Shown here piece after piece: positions 15,567 to 23,985 of a DNA stretch of 64,000 nucleotides; the first letter of the stretch is position 1; every line of letters begins with the position of its first letter. The notes under the pieces are model-generated. The model did not search any database. It was given only the letters and a program-made list of their open reading frames with translations, and was not told the DNA's origin. Position numbers and translations under genes: made by a program. Location: NCBI RefSeq assembly GCF_900010755.1, contig NZ_CZJT01000073.1, positions 1-64,000 on the forward strand, given 5' to 3'. This DNA comes from Paeniglutamicibacter antarcticus. Its GTDB lineage: Bacteria > Actinomycetota > Actinomycetes > Actinomycetales > Micrococcaceae.

Positions 15567-16895
15567 TTATTTGCGCTTCAGGGTTTCCTTGGAGAGGAAT
15601 ACGCACAATGCGCCGATGGCAATCAGTGCGATGAAGTACCAAGCGATGTTGTTGGTTCCGCCACCGTTGTCCAACTTGACCAACCACTGGCTCATCAGCG
15701 GGGCCACGCCGGCACCGAGCACCGAGCCGACCTGGAAAGTCAGCGAGACGCCGGTATAGCGGGACTCGGTGTCAAACTTCTCGGCCAGGAAGGCGCCGAT
15801 CGGTCCGTACATCGAGGCCTGGATGATCGGGTTGCCGACCATGAAGCCCAGGGCCACCATCCACAGGACACCGGAGTTGAACAGGGCAAACATCGGGAAG
15901 ACCAAGGCCACGGAAATCAGTGCGCCGGTGAGCATCACCGGGCGGCGGCCATAGCGATCCGAGAGCCAAGCGAAGAGGGGGATCGTGAAGATGTGCACCA
16001 CCGAGGACGCGGTGAGCATCATCAGGGCTGTCTGCCTGTCGGCTACCCCGGTGGAAACCACGTAGGGAACCATGAAGATGGCCAGCATGGCCTGCATGAA
16101 GAGCGGTCCGGCGACGGCCAGGATGCCGAGGATGGTTTCCTTCGGGTACTGGCGCAGAACGCGCCCCAACGGCAATCCGGTGTGGGTGGAACCTTCAGCC
16201 TGAGCCTTCAGGAAGTCCGGGGACTCGGTCACTCGGTAGCGCATGTACAGGCCGATGATCACCAGCACCGCGGAGAGCAGGAACGGAATTCGCCAGCCCC
16301 AGGACAGGAAGTCTTCCTCGGGGAGACCGGCAAAGAGACCCAAAATCAGGGTGGCCAGCACGGAGCCGGTGGGGCCGCCGGTTACAGCGATCGAGGCGGC
16401 AAAACCGCGGTTCTTTTCCTTCACGTGTTCGGCGGCCATCAGCGTGGCGCCCGCCCATTCGCCGCCCACTGCGAGGCCTTGGACGACGCGCAGCAGCACC
16501 AGGAGCAGCGGGGCCGCGATCCCGATGGTGTGGTAGGTCGGCATCAAACCGATGGCAACCGAGACCATGCCCATCATCATCAGCGTGATGAACAGGATGT
16601 TCTTGCGTCCGAACTTGTCACCGAAGTGGCCAAAGAGCACGCCGCCCACGGGGCGGGCAATGTAGCCCGCCAACAGGATCACGAATGACAGTGCGGTTCC
16701 CAGCCCCGGGTCCATGGTCTCCGGGAAGAACAGTTTGGGAAAGACCAATCCGGCGGCCGCGCCGTAGAGCAAGAAGTCGTAGTATTCGACCGTCGAGCCC
16801 AGGAAGCTGGAGATCAGTGCCCGGCGTGTTGCCTTGGACGTTGCCTCAGGTTGTTGCTGTGCTGTGTCCAGCCCGGCGGGGGTGCGGTTTGCCAT
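15567..16895 (-). CDS. MHS-type MFS transporter, aromatic acid uptake
   Basis: The 442-aa permease has twelve predicted helices and metabolite:H+ symporter signatures: SSFLGSTVEYYDFLLYGAAAGLVFPKLFFP at the N-terminus, GYIARPVGGVLFGHFGDKFGRKNILFITL after helix 2, and RVVQGLAVGGEWAGATLMAAEHVKEKNRG. MHS members import carboxylates such as shikimate, alpha-ketoglutarate or aromatic acids. Divergence from the dioxygenase operon suggests phenylpropionate or cinnamate uptake. A CRP-like site lies 20 bp before the start. Confidence 0.9.
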   Translation of the reverse strand: MANRTPAGLDTAQQQPEATSKATRRALISSFLGSTVEYYDFLLYGAAAGLVFPKLFFPETMDPGLGTALSFVILLAGYIARPVGGVLFGHFGDKFGRKNILFITLMMMGMVSVAIGLMPTYHTIGIAAPLLLVLLRVVQGLAVGGEWAGATLMAAEHVKEKNRGFAASIAVTGGPTGSVLATLILGLFAGLPEEDFLSWGWRIPFLLSAVLVIIGLYMRYRVTESPDFLKAQAEGSTHTGLPLGRVLRQYPKETILGILAVAGPLFMQAMLAIFMVPYVVSTGVADRQTALMMLTASSVVHIFTIPLFAWLSDRYGRRPVMLTGALISVALVFPMFALFNSGVLWMVALGFMVGNPIIQASMYGPIGAFLAEKFDTESRYTGVSLTFQVGSVLGAGVAPLMSQWLVKLDNGGGTNNIAWYFIALIAIGALCVFLSKETLKRK

Positions 16896-16914
16896 GGTGA
16901 CTCCAGGGTGAGAT

Positions 16915-16930
16915 TGCGAGTTGTGTCACA
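16915..16930. promoter_or_regulatory. CRP/GlxR-like site between MFS and dioxygenase operons
   Basis: TGCGA-GTTGTG-TCACA matches TGTGA-N6-TCACA at nine of ten positions. The wider block (GAGTTG..TCACATG.AAGC) is shared with the site before mhpC at 27135-27155, with 17 of 20 positions identical. It is close to the MFS start, so it may repress that gene or activate rightward. Confidence 0.4.
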
Positions 16931-17266
16931 TGGAAGCATGAACGCGCTCGCGCCCAAAAGACTAAACCGCGTGCCGGGGAGTGGAACGCTGATTGTGATG
17001 GGTGTCATCGTCCGCGTGGGTAGCCGGAGGATAAGAAATGTCGATAGCCGGGAACCGAAAACCGGTCCACGGGGTTTCCGTGGACAGCTGTCCGCACACT
17101 CGCGACCGCCCTCCTCCAACGGGCGGCCGCGCGTGTTGACAAGGCCGGTCGTGCTGGGGTTCGGCACGCCCGTTCGCGCTTTGCCCCCGATTCCGGTGTG
17201 ATTGAGTCCAAGACCACATATCCCCTCATCCGTCGGGCGGCGAACGCCCAGGAGGAAACGATCCAC
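16931..17266. other. Long leader of the dioxygenase operon
   Basis: This 336-bp stretch has no gene. It contains a TTGACA hexamer (17136-17141), regulon copy E (17150-17168) and a strong AGGAGG ribosome-binding site (17250-17255) before the alpha-subunit ATG. A clear -10 element at the right spacing was not found. Confidence 0.5.
17150..17168. promoter_or_regulatory. Regulon operator, copy E (dioxygenase operon)
   Basis: CGTGCT-GGGGTTC-GGCACG pairs at five of six arm bases. It lies 98 bp before the alpha-subunit start, the same distance as copy A from mhpA, and nine bases after TTGACA (17136-17141). Confidence 0.65.
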
Positions 17267-18637
17267 ATGAGCACCACGGACAACTGCCCCTCTGAGGCCA
17301 ACGCAGCCATCGGCAAGATGCGCGGTCCCGAGCACGGCCCGAAGAACATCGACGTCTCGGCCCTGATTGACGCGGAGGGTGGCCTCATTGACCGGTCCAT
17401 CTACACGGACACGGGAATCTACGACCAAGAAATGCGACGCATCTTTGCCCGCAGCTGGCTCTTTTTGGCACACACCAGCCAGTTCAAGAAGCCCGGCGAC
17501 TTCTTTACCACCTTCATGGGCCAGGACCCGGTCATTGTCACCATGGACAAGACCAAAACGATCCGCGCCTACCTGAACTCCTGCCGCCACCGCGGGATGC
17601 GCCTGTGCCGGGCCGACGCCGGGGCCACCAAGATGTTCACCTGCACGTACCACGGCTGGTCCTTCGACCTGGCCGGCGCCTTGCAATCGGTGCCCAACGA
17701 GAAGGCCTACCCGGAGGGCTTCGACAAGAAGCAGTGGGGTCTGATCGAGGTTCCCCGTGTCACCGAATACAAGGGCCTGATCTTCGGCAACTGGGACCAG
17801 GACGCCGAGGACCTCGAGGACACCCTGGGGGACATGCGCTACTACATGGACGCCATGCTTGACCGCGACCCCGAAGGCACCGAGGTCATGGGCGGGGTCA
17901 TGAAATGGGAGCTGGAGGGGAACTGGAAGCTGGCCGCCGAACAGTTCGCCACCGACTGGTACCACGTGAACATGTCTCACGCCTCCGCGCTGATGGTCAT
18001 GTCCCCTACCGGCAAGGGTCCCAAGGCGGAAATCGTTGCGACTCCCGGACGCCAATTCGTCTCGCCCAACGGCCACGGTGCGGGTTTCCCCACGCACCCC
18101 AAGTCCCGCTTCGATGCCCAGGCCGTGCACGAGCACTACGACTACGACGCACTGCGCGAACGCCTCGGCGATGCGGCGGTGGAGGGCCCGATGACCACCG
18201 GCCACGCCACGGTCTTCCCGTCCTTCTCCTACCTGCCGGTCAACGGCTCGATCCGTATCTGGCACCCCAAGGGCCCGAACAAGATCGAGGTCTGGGCCTG
18301 GATCTTGGTGGACAAGTCGATGCCCGATGACGTCAAGGACGCCCAACGCCTCTACAACCTGCGCACCTTCGGCCCCTCGGGCATTTTCGAGGCCGACGAC
18401 GGGGAAAACTGGTCGGAGATCCAGGCGGTTTCCGGCGGCTTTGTCACCAACTCGGTGCCGCTGAACTTCCAGATGGGCATCGGCTCGGAGCGCGAGGACG
18501 GGGTGTACCCCGGCCAGACCTCCGAACTGTACTCGGACGCCGCGGGCCGCAGCTTCTACAAGCACTGGGCCGAGCTCATGAACACCCCCGCCTGGCACGA
18601 GCACCCGGCGCCGGCCCCCGCCGGCGAGCCTGCCTGA
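17267..18637 (+). CDS. hcaE: Rieske dioxygenase alpha subunit, HcaE-like
   Basis: The 456-aa large subunit has the Rieske centre as C106-x-H108, 17 residues, C126-x2-H129 (CRHRG and CTYHGW), and the mononuclear iron site Asp230, His233 and His238 in FATDWYHVNMSH, with a late Asp in DDGENWSEIQ. It would dihydroxylate the ring of 3-phenylpropionate or cinnamate to a cis-diol. The substrate is inferred from the mhp genes, not from the active site; benzoate- or biphenyl-type relatives are alternatives. The start at 17267 follows AGGAGG; a longer in-frame reading lacks this. It is the first gene of a seven-gene operon. Confidence 0.9.
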   Translation: MSTTDNCPSEANAAIGKMRGPEHGPKNIDVSALIDAEGGLIDRSIYTDTGIYDQEMRRIFARSWLFLAHTSQFKKPGDFFTTFMGQDPVIVTMDKTKTIRAYLNSCRHRGMRLCRADAGATKMFTCTYHGWSFDLAGALQSVPNEKAYPEGFDKKQWGLIEVPRVTEYKGLIFGNWDQDAEDLEDTLGDMRYYMDAMLDRDPEGTEVMGGVMKWELEGNWKLAAEQFATDWYHVNMSHASALMVMSPTGKGPKAEIVATPGRQFVSPNGHGAGFPTHPKSRFDAQAVHEHYDYDALRERLGDAAVEGPMTTGHATVFPSFSYLPVNGSIRIWHPKGPNKIEVWAWILVDKSMPDDVKDAQRLYNLRTFGPSGIFEADDGENWSEIQAVSGGFVTNSVPLNFQMGIGSEREDGVYPGQTSELYSDAAGRSFYKHWAELMNTPAWHEHPAPAPAGEPA

Positions 18638-18690
18638 TCCCGGCTCCGCACGGCCACCTACACAGACATTTTTCACGCCAGGAGAACACC

Positions 18691-19035
18691 ATGAGCGAAG
18701 CAATCAACATCGGCACCATCAACGACATCGATGAGGGCGAGGCCCGGGTCATCACTGCCGAGGAAAACGGCACGGATGCCGACATCGCGGTTTTCCACGC
18801 GGAGGACGGCAACTTCTACGCCCTTGATGACACCTGCACCCACGAGACCGCGTCGCTGGCCGACGGCTGGATCGAAGGCACCGAGGTTGAATGCCCGGTG
18901 CACTCGGCCAAGTTCTGCCTGAAGTCGGGTTCCGTCCTGTGCATGCCAGCCACCCTGGCCGCCCGCACCCACAAGATCGAGGTTTCCGGCGAAGACCTGC
19001 TGCTCTACCCGTCAGTGAGCGTTCTCGGCGCCTAG
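18691..19035 (+). CDS. hcaC: Rieske ferredoxin component
   Basis: The 114-aa Rieske ferredoxin has the [2Fe-2S] ligands Cys49 and His51 (CTHE) and Cys68 and His71 (CPVHSAKF). It carries electrons from the reductase to the oxygenase. AGGAG precedes the ATG. It lies 53 nt after the alpha subunit, with the reductase next. The placement between alpha and beta subunits is unlike the E. coli order. Confidence 0.93.
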   Translation: MSEAINIGTINDIDEGEARVITAEENGTDADIAVFHAEDGNFYALDDTCTHETASLADGWIEGTEVECPVHSAKFCLKSGSVLCMPATLAARTHKIEVSGEDLLLYPSVSVLGA

Positions 19036-19108
19036 GCACCGAGAACCGCACCGCACACACCCTTCCCCCCGCACCTTCCCCGTACCCCCGAAGACATAGG
19101 AAAAATCG

Positions 19109-20320
19109 ATGAGCGTCGAATCTGTTTTGATCATCGGCGGTGGCCTCTCCGGCTTCACCGCTGCCAAGGAGCTGCGCGCCCGCGGCTTCGCCGGGACGCT
19201 GTCCATCATCGATCCCGAGGGCCTGCCCTATGACAGGCCGCCGCTGAGCAAGGACTACCTTGCCGGCTCCCAGGACGCAGCGGGCATCGCCCTGGTCCCG
19301 GAGGATTGGTACGCGGAAAACAACGTCACGCTCATCACCGGCACCGCCACCGCACTGGACCCCGACGCGGGCACCGTGACGCTGGATGATGGCAGCGTGC
19401 TGGCCGCGGACCGCCTGGTGCTGGCCACCGGGGGACGCGCCCGGCGCCTGTCCATCCCCGGTGGGGATCTGCCGGGCGTGCTGGAACTTCGCACCAAGCA
19501 GGATGCCGACACGCTGCGGAGCCTGCTGGGCCCCGGAGTCCACCTGGCCATCGTCGGCGCGGGGCTGATCGGCGCGGAAACCGCGTCCTCGGCCCGCGGC
19601 TTCGGCGCCGAGGTCACCCTCATCGATCCCGTTCAAATCCCGCTGGTCCCGGCCATTGGCGAGGTGCTGGCCACCCGGCTGCACGCCATGCACGCCGAAC
19701 ACCAGGTGCGCACGCTCACCGGCATCCCGGAGGAGATCACCCAGGACGCCGAGGGCTACCGGCTGCGCCTGTCCACTGGTGAAACCGTCGCCGCCGACGT
19801 CGTGCTGGTGGGCATCGGCATCACCGCCGCCACCGAACTTGCCGAGGCCGCCGGCCTTGATACCGACAACGGGGTGCTGGTGGATCAACGCGGCGCCACC
19901 TCCCACCCGCGCGTCTTCGCGGTGGGCGACTCGGCCCGCACCCGCCTGGCCGACGGTACCCTGTTGCGCCGCGCCGAGCACTGGGAACATGCCATGAACG
20001 CAGGCTCCACAGCGGCCGCCGCCATCTTGGACCAGGAGCTTCCGGTACACGGCGCCTCCTGGTTCTGGTCGGACCGGCACGGGGTGCACGTCGAGGGCGT
20101 CGGCGCCATGCACGGGGAAGGCGAACACGTGGTGCGGATGCTCGACGGCGTGCCGATCGCTGCCTTCCGCCTGGATTCCGAAGGCCTGATGCTCGGGGCA
20201 GCGGCGATCGACGGCGGGCTGACCGTGCGCGCCGCACGGCGCATCATTGACCGCAATATCAAGGTGGACGTGCTTGCGCTGGCAGACCCCGCCACCCCGC
20301 TTAAGAAATTGGCCCGCTAG
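19109..20320 (+). CDS. hcaD: Ferredoxin reductase component
   Basis: The 403-aa flavoprotein has an FAD motif at the N-terminus (LIIGGGLSGFTAAKELRARG), the PYDRPPLSKDYL signature, an NADH-binding motif GAGLIGAETASSARG near residue 151 and a second FAD contact, VFAVGDSARTR, near residue 270. It is typical of the reductases of multicomponent dioxygenases. It passes electrons from NADH to the Rieske ferredoxin encoded just upstream. Length is normal. Confidence 0.93.
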   Translation: MSVESVLIIGGGLSGFTAAKELRARGFAGTLSIIDPEGLPYDRPPLSKDYLAGSQDAAGIALVPEDWYAENNVTLITGTATALDPDAGTVTLDDGSVLAADRLVLATGGRARRLSIPGGDLPGVLELRTKQDADTLRSLLGPGVHLAIVGAGLIGAETASSARGFGAEVTLIDPVQIPLVPAIGEVLATRLHAMHAEHQVRTLTGIPEEITQDAEGYRLRLSTGETVAADVVLVGIGITAATELAEAAGLDTDNGVLVDQRGATSHPRVFAVGDSARTRLADGTLLRRAEHWEHAMNAGSTAAAAILDQELPVHGASWFWSDRHGVHVEGVGAMHGEGEHVVRMLDGVPIAAFRLDSEGLMLGAAAIDGGLTVRAARRIIDRNIKVDVLALADPATPLKKLAR

Positions 20321-20359
20321 CGGCTCCCGGCAACGACCCGAAGACAAAGGAACCCCACC

Positions 20360-20905
20360 ATGACCCAGGAAACCGGCACCGAATTCCAGGTGCGTCTGGC
20401 CGACGTCGAACTGACCCATGCAGTGTCGCAATTCTATTTCCACGAGGCCGAGTGCCTTGATGACGGCCGCTTTGCCGACTGGCTCGAGATCTTCGACGAG
20501 GACCTGTTCTACTTTGCCCCGCTGCGCACCAACCGGCTGCGCCGCCAAGCAGCCCTGTCCATCGGCCAGCGCGGCGAGGCAGCATACTTTGATGAGACCA
20601 AGGAGTCGTTGGCCTGGCGCATCCGCCGCTACGACTCGGGCATGGCCTGGGCCGAGGACCCGCCATCGCGCACCCGCCACCTGATCTCAAATGTCATGGT
20701 GCGGCACACCGGGGAAAACGAACTCACCGTCCGCTGTGCCTTCCTGGTCTACCGCAACCGCCTGCAGACCGAGACCGACATCTATGCCGGCGGGCGCACC
20801 GATAAGATCCGCGTCCAGCCCGACGGAAGTTTTAAGGTAGCCCAACGCGAGATCCTCTTCGATGCGAATGTCTTGCAGGCCAAAAACCTGTCCACCTTCT
20901 TCTAG
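20360..20905 (+). CDS. hcaF: Ring-hydroxylating dioxygenase beta subunit
   Basis: The 181-aa small subunit has the SnoaL/NTF2-like fold: SQFYFHEAECLDDGRFADWLEIFDEDLFYFAPLRTNR at the N-terminus, and DPPSRTRHLISNVMV in the middle, which is the usual beta-subunit signature. It ends with FDANVLQAKNLSTFF. It builds the alpha3-beta3 hexamer with the alpha subunit. AAAGGAA precedes the ATG. It is fourth in the operon. Confidence 0.92.
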   Translation: MTQETGTEFQVRLADVELTHAVSQFYFHEAECLDDGRFADWLEIFDEDLFYFAPLRTNRLRRQAALSIGQRGEAAYFDETKESLAWRIRRYDSGMAWAEDPPSRTRHLISNVMVRHTGENELTVRCAFLVYRNRLQTETDIYAGGRTDKIRVQPDGSFKVAQREILFDANVLQAKNLSTFF

Positions 20906-20983
20906 GCCCACCCGGGGTACGCTTCCCGACGTCCCCAAACGCACGTCCCCAAACCCATGGAACAACACGAGAGTGAGCAGATC

Positions 20984-21832
20984 ATGAGCACCACAGCAGC
21001 AGGCTGGCTCAGGGGCAACGTCGCCCTGATCACCGGAGGAGGCTCCGGCATCGGCCGAGCGGTGGCAGAGCGCTACCTCGCCGAGGGAGCGTCGGTGGCG
21101 ATCTTCGGCCGCGATGGCGCCAAGCTGCAGGCGGTCGTCGATGCCTCGGCCGACCCCTCGCGGATGATGGCCATCGCCGGGGACGTGCGTGACGCCGACT
21201 CCCTGGCCTCGGCCGTCACCGCGGTCGTCGCGCGCTTCGGCAAGCTGGACACGGTGGTGCCCAACGCGGGGATCTGGGACTTCAACCGTTCCCTGACCCG
21301 GCTCTCGGCCACGGAACTTTCGGAGAGCTTTGACGAGCTCTTTGAGATCAACGTCAAGGGGTACATGCTCACCGTCCAGGCCGCCTGGCAGGAACTGGTG
21401 GCCAGCAGCGGATCGGTGGTCATGACCCTGTCCAACGCCTCCTTCCACCCGGCAGGCGGCGGCCCCGTCTACACCGCGGCAAAATTTGCCGCCCGCGGCC
21501 TGGTCACCCAGCTTGCCTACGAACTGGCCCCCAAAGTGCGGGTCAACGGCGTGGCAGTGGGCGGGATGGACACTGATTTGCGCGGACCCGGCTCCACCGG
21601 CTTGGAGAACCGAACCATCGCCGAGTCGTTTGCCCGTTCGGAGATCACCGGAAACAACCCGCTGATCCCGCTGCACCATGCCTCGGTTGACCCGGTGGAC
21701 TTCACCGGGCCTTATGTCCTGCTGGCCTCACAGGCCAATGCTGGAAACATCACCGGTGCCATCATTCCGGCGGACGGCGGCATTGCCGTGCGCGGGTTCG
21801 GCGCCCAGGCAGCAGGAGGAGACCACCTATGA
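20984..21832 (+). CDS. hcaB: cis-dihydrodiol dehydrogenase (SDR), HcaB-like
   Basis: The 282-aa SDR has the NAD motif TGGGSGIG, NAGIWD (residues 92-97) and the catalytic YTAAKFAARG motif. The region GGPVYTAAKFAARGLVTQLAYELAPKVRVNGVAVGGMDTDLRGP matches the BphB/HcaB group of cis-dihydrodiol dehydrogenases. It oxidises the cis-diol to 2,3-dihydroxyphenylpropionate, the MhpB substrate. The ATG 20984 is preferred over 20957 because GAGAGTGAG lies before it. Its stop overlaps the CoA-ligase start (ATGA). Confidence 0.9.
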   Translation: MSTTAAGWLRGNVALITGGGSGIGRAVAERYLAEGASVAIFGRDGAKLQAVVDASADPSRMMAIAGDVRDADSLASAVTAVVARFGKLDTVVPNAGIWDFNRSLTRLSATELSESFDELFEINVKGYMLTVQAAWQELVASSGSVVMTLSNASFHPAGGGPVYTAAKFAARGLVTQLAYELAPKVRVNGVAVGGMDTDLRGPGSTGLENRTIAESFARSEITGNNPLIPLHHASVDPVDFTGPYVLLASQANAGNITGAIIPADGGIAVRGFGAQAAGGDHL

Positions 21833-23421
21833 GCTTCATCGACCGCAACCCAGTGGTTGGCCTCGAGCGCCAAACCATCTACTTCCCCGACCAGCTCCTG
21901 TTCACCTACGAGGGAAAGACCTGGGACTACGCGGCATTTTTCGCCGAGGTCCGCGAGCAGGCCACCGCGTTGCAGGCAGCCGGCGTTCAGCCGGGGGAGC
22001 GCGTGGCCTACCTTGGCCTGAACTCGGTCTCCTTCATGCGCACCATGTTCGCCTGTTGGTGGCTCGGGGTGGTGTTTGTCCCGCTGAACTTCCGGTTGGC
22101 CCCGCGCGAGATCGCCGGCTTGCTGGAGCAATGCACCCCGCGGGCACTCTTCGTCGAACCCGGGCACCGGGAGGTCATCGACACCATGCTGGGCTACGCG
22201 GACGTGGTGACCGGGGACATGGCACTGCTGCTCATCGACGATGACCACGCCGTTCCCGTCCCCGGATCCATCACCGCACCATGGCTTCCGGCATCCAGCT
22301 GGGTCAGCGATCGGGCTGCCGGCGCCGCGGAACCCGCCATCCAGGGTGCCGACGAGGACGACCTGGCGATCCTCATGTTCACCTCCGGCACCACCGGGAA
22401 GCCCAAGGGCGTGGAGCTGTCCTACGGCAACATCTGGTGGAACTCGGTCAACGTCGACTCGTTGGTGGATACCCGCCGCGGGGACACCAACTTGGCCGTG
22501 GCCCCGCTCTTCCACATCGGAGGGCTGAACGCACTGACCATCCGGGTCATGGTCCGCGGCGGCCACGTGGTGGTGCGCCGCACCTTTGACCCCCGGCAGG
22601 TCTTGCGGGACATTCAGGAGTACCGGGTCAACCAGGCGTTCCTGGTGCCTGCAATGCTCTCGGCGATGGCCCAGACCGACGAATTCGAGGCTTCCAAGAT
22701 CGAGTCCCTGCGTGCGCTGATCTGTGCCGGTGCCCCGGTGCCCACCATCCTGCTGCGCCAGTACCAGGCCAAGGGTGTTGAGGTGCAGCAGGCCTGGGGG
22801 CTGACCGAGACAGCTCCGTTCGCCACCTATCTTCCGGCGGAATTGACGCACCAGCGTCCGGGCTCCTGCGGGGTGCCCATGCCCTTCACCCAGATCAAGG
22901 TCATTGACCCGCTGTCCGGCGTCGAGGTGGCTGAAGCCGGGCAAACCGGTGAGCTGCTGGTCAAGGGCCCCAATGTCACCAAGCGCTACTGGAACAATCC
23001 GCAAGCCACCGAATCCGCGTTCTCCGATGGCTGGTTCCACTCCGGGGACATCGGCTACTGTGACGCCGAAGGCTTCCTGTATGTGGTTGACAGGCTCAAG
23101 GACATGATCATCACCGGCGGTGAAAACGTCTACCCGGCCGAGGTGGAGCGTGCCCTCATGGAGTTCCCGGGCGTGCTGGATGTGGCGGTGGTGGGCGTGG
23201 CCGACGAGAAGTGGGGCGAGTCAGTGGTTGCCGTCCTGAGCTGTGCCGAGGGGACCATCCCGGACATCGAAGATGTCCGGGAATTCTCCGCGGGGCTGTT
23301 GGCCCGCTACAAGCTGCCCAAGAAGCTGGTGTTGACCGGTGCGGTCCCGCGCAACGGGTCCGGCAAACTAGACAAACAGGCGGTACGGCTGCTGGCCAAC
23401 AACGTCTTGGAGGCCAAATAA
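21829..23421 (+). CDS. AMP-forming acyl/aryl-CoA ligase
   Basis: The 530-aa ANL-family enzyme has the phosphate loop TSGTTGKPK (residues 185-193), the WGLTET adenylate motif, DGWFHSGDIG, and the catalytic-lysine end motif PRNGSGK (Pro507 to Lys513). It would activate an acid with ATP and CoA; substrate candidates are cinnamate, phenylpropionate or a related acid. The classic Hca/Mhp route needs no CoA ligase, so this gene points to a side branch or a different substrate. The end motif fits PX4GK, the recognition pattern of Pat-type lysine acetyltransferases. Starts and stops overlap with both neighbours (ATGA and TAATG). Confidence 0.88.
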   Translation: MSFIDRNPVVGLERQTIYFPDQLLFTYEGKTWDYAAFFAEVREQATALQAAGVQPGERVAYLGLNSVSFMRTMFACWWLGVVFVPLNFRLAPREIAGLLEQCTPRALFVEPGHREVIDTMLGYADVVTGDMALLLIDDDHAVPVPGSITAPWLPASSWVSDRAAGAAEPAIQGADEDDLAILMFTSGTTGKPKGVELSYGNIWWNSVNVDSLVDTRRGDTNLAVAPLFHIGGLNALTIRVMVRGGHVVVRRTFDPRQVLRDIQEYRVNQAFLVPAMLSAMAQTDEFEASKIESLRALICAGAPVPTILLRQYQAKGVEVQQAWGLTETAPFATYLPAELTHQRPGSCGVPMPFTQIKVIDPLSGVEVAEAGQTGELLVKGPNVTKRYWNNPQATESAFSDGWFHSGDIGYCDAEGFLYVVDRLKDMIITGGENVYPAEVERALMEFPGVLDVAVVGVADEKWGESVVAVLSCAEGTIPDIEDVREFSAGLLARYKLPKKLVLTGAVPRNGSGKLDKQAVRLLANNVLEAK

Positions 23422-23891
23422 TGACCGGGCACGCACACGATGACGTCGATCTGCTCAAGTGGCCCGACGCGCTGGGTCCCGAATGGACCTGCGAGGCTGT
23501 GGCGGCACTGCCCGGGCACGACTCCACGCTGGCCGTCCGCCACCGGGGAAGTCACGTGGCCACCCTCGGCGTGAAGCGGGTCGTGGATTCCGAATTCGCC
23601 GCGACCTACCCCTCGGGCCTGCGCGACAGGTTGCTGCTTCCCGAGCCGGGGGCGCCCGCCGAGGCGATCCAACTGGCCTCGGAAATCGTCATGGGTTCTG
23701 ACCCCGCGTGCCGGCGTCTGGTCCTGGCCACCGCGGAGGATGACCTGGACGCTATAGGCGTGGCCGAGGCGGCCGGGTACAGGTTTGTGGTGGAGGTTGA
23801 CCTGCACCGCGGGTCGTTCGCGCTGCTGATCGCCGAACCGGCGTGGGTGCTCGAGGAGTCACGGAACATCGACGAGGTTCCCACCATCTAG
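23421..23891 (+). CDS. GNAT-like protein coupled to the CoA ligase
   Basis: This 156-aa protein has no family I can name with certainty. The C-terminal half (RRLVLATAEDDLDAIGVAEAAGYRFVVEVDLHRGSFALLIAEPAWV) has the strand-helix-strand pattern seen in the last part of GNAT acetyltransferases, but the usual acetyl-CoA loop (RxxGxG/A) is not evident. Its ATG overlaps the ligase stop (TAATG), so it is made together with the ligase. An acetyltransferase that controls the ligase is a hypothesis. It is the last gene of the dioxygenase operon and is convergent with the second IclR gene. Confidence 0.7.
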   Translation: MTGHAHDDVDLLKWPDALGPEWTCEAVAALPGHDSTLAVRHRGSHVATLGVKRVVDSEFAATYPSGLRDRLLLPEPGAPAEAIQLASEIVMGSDPACRRLVLATAEDDLDAIGVAEAAGYRFVVEVDLHRGSFALLIAEPAWVLEESRNIDEVPTI

Positions 23892-23985
23892 CAGTGTCAT
23901 CCAGCGGTGTTCCCAAAACCGGCGGGTGTCGCCGGCGCGTTTGAACGCGTCGGCGACACTCGCCGGTTTGATGCAGTTCGGGGTG

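Noticed and set aside
16814..18703. Long minus-strand open frame (629 aa) opposite the dioxygenase alpha subunit
   Set aside because: It is the mirror of a clear Rieske gene; its translation is Gly/Val/Arg/His-rich and fits no family.
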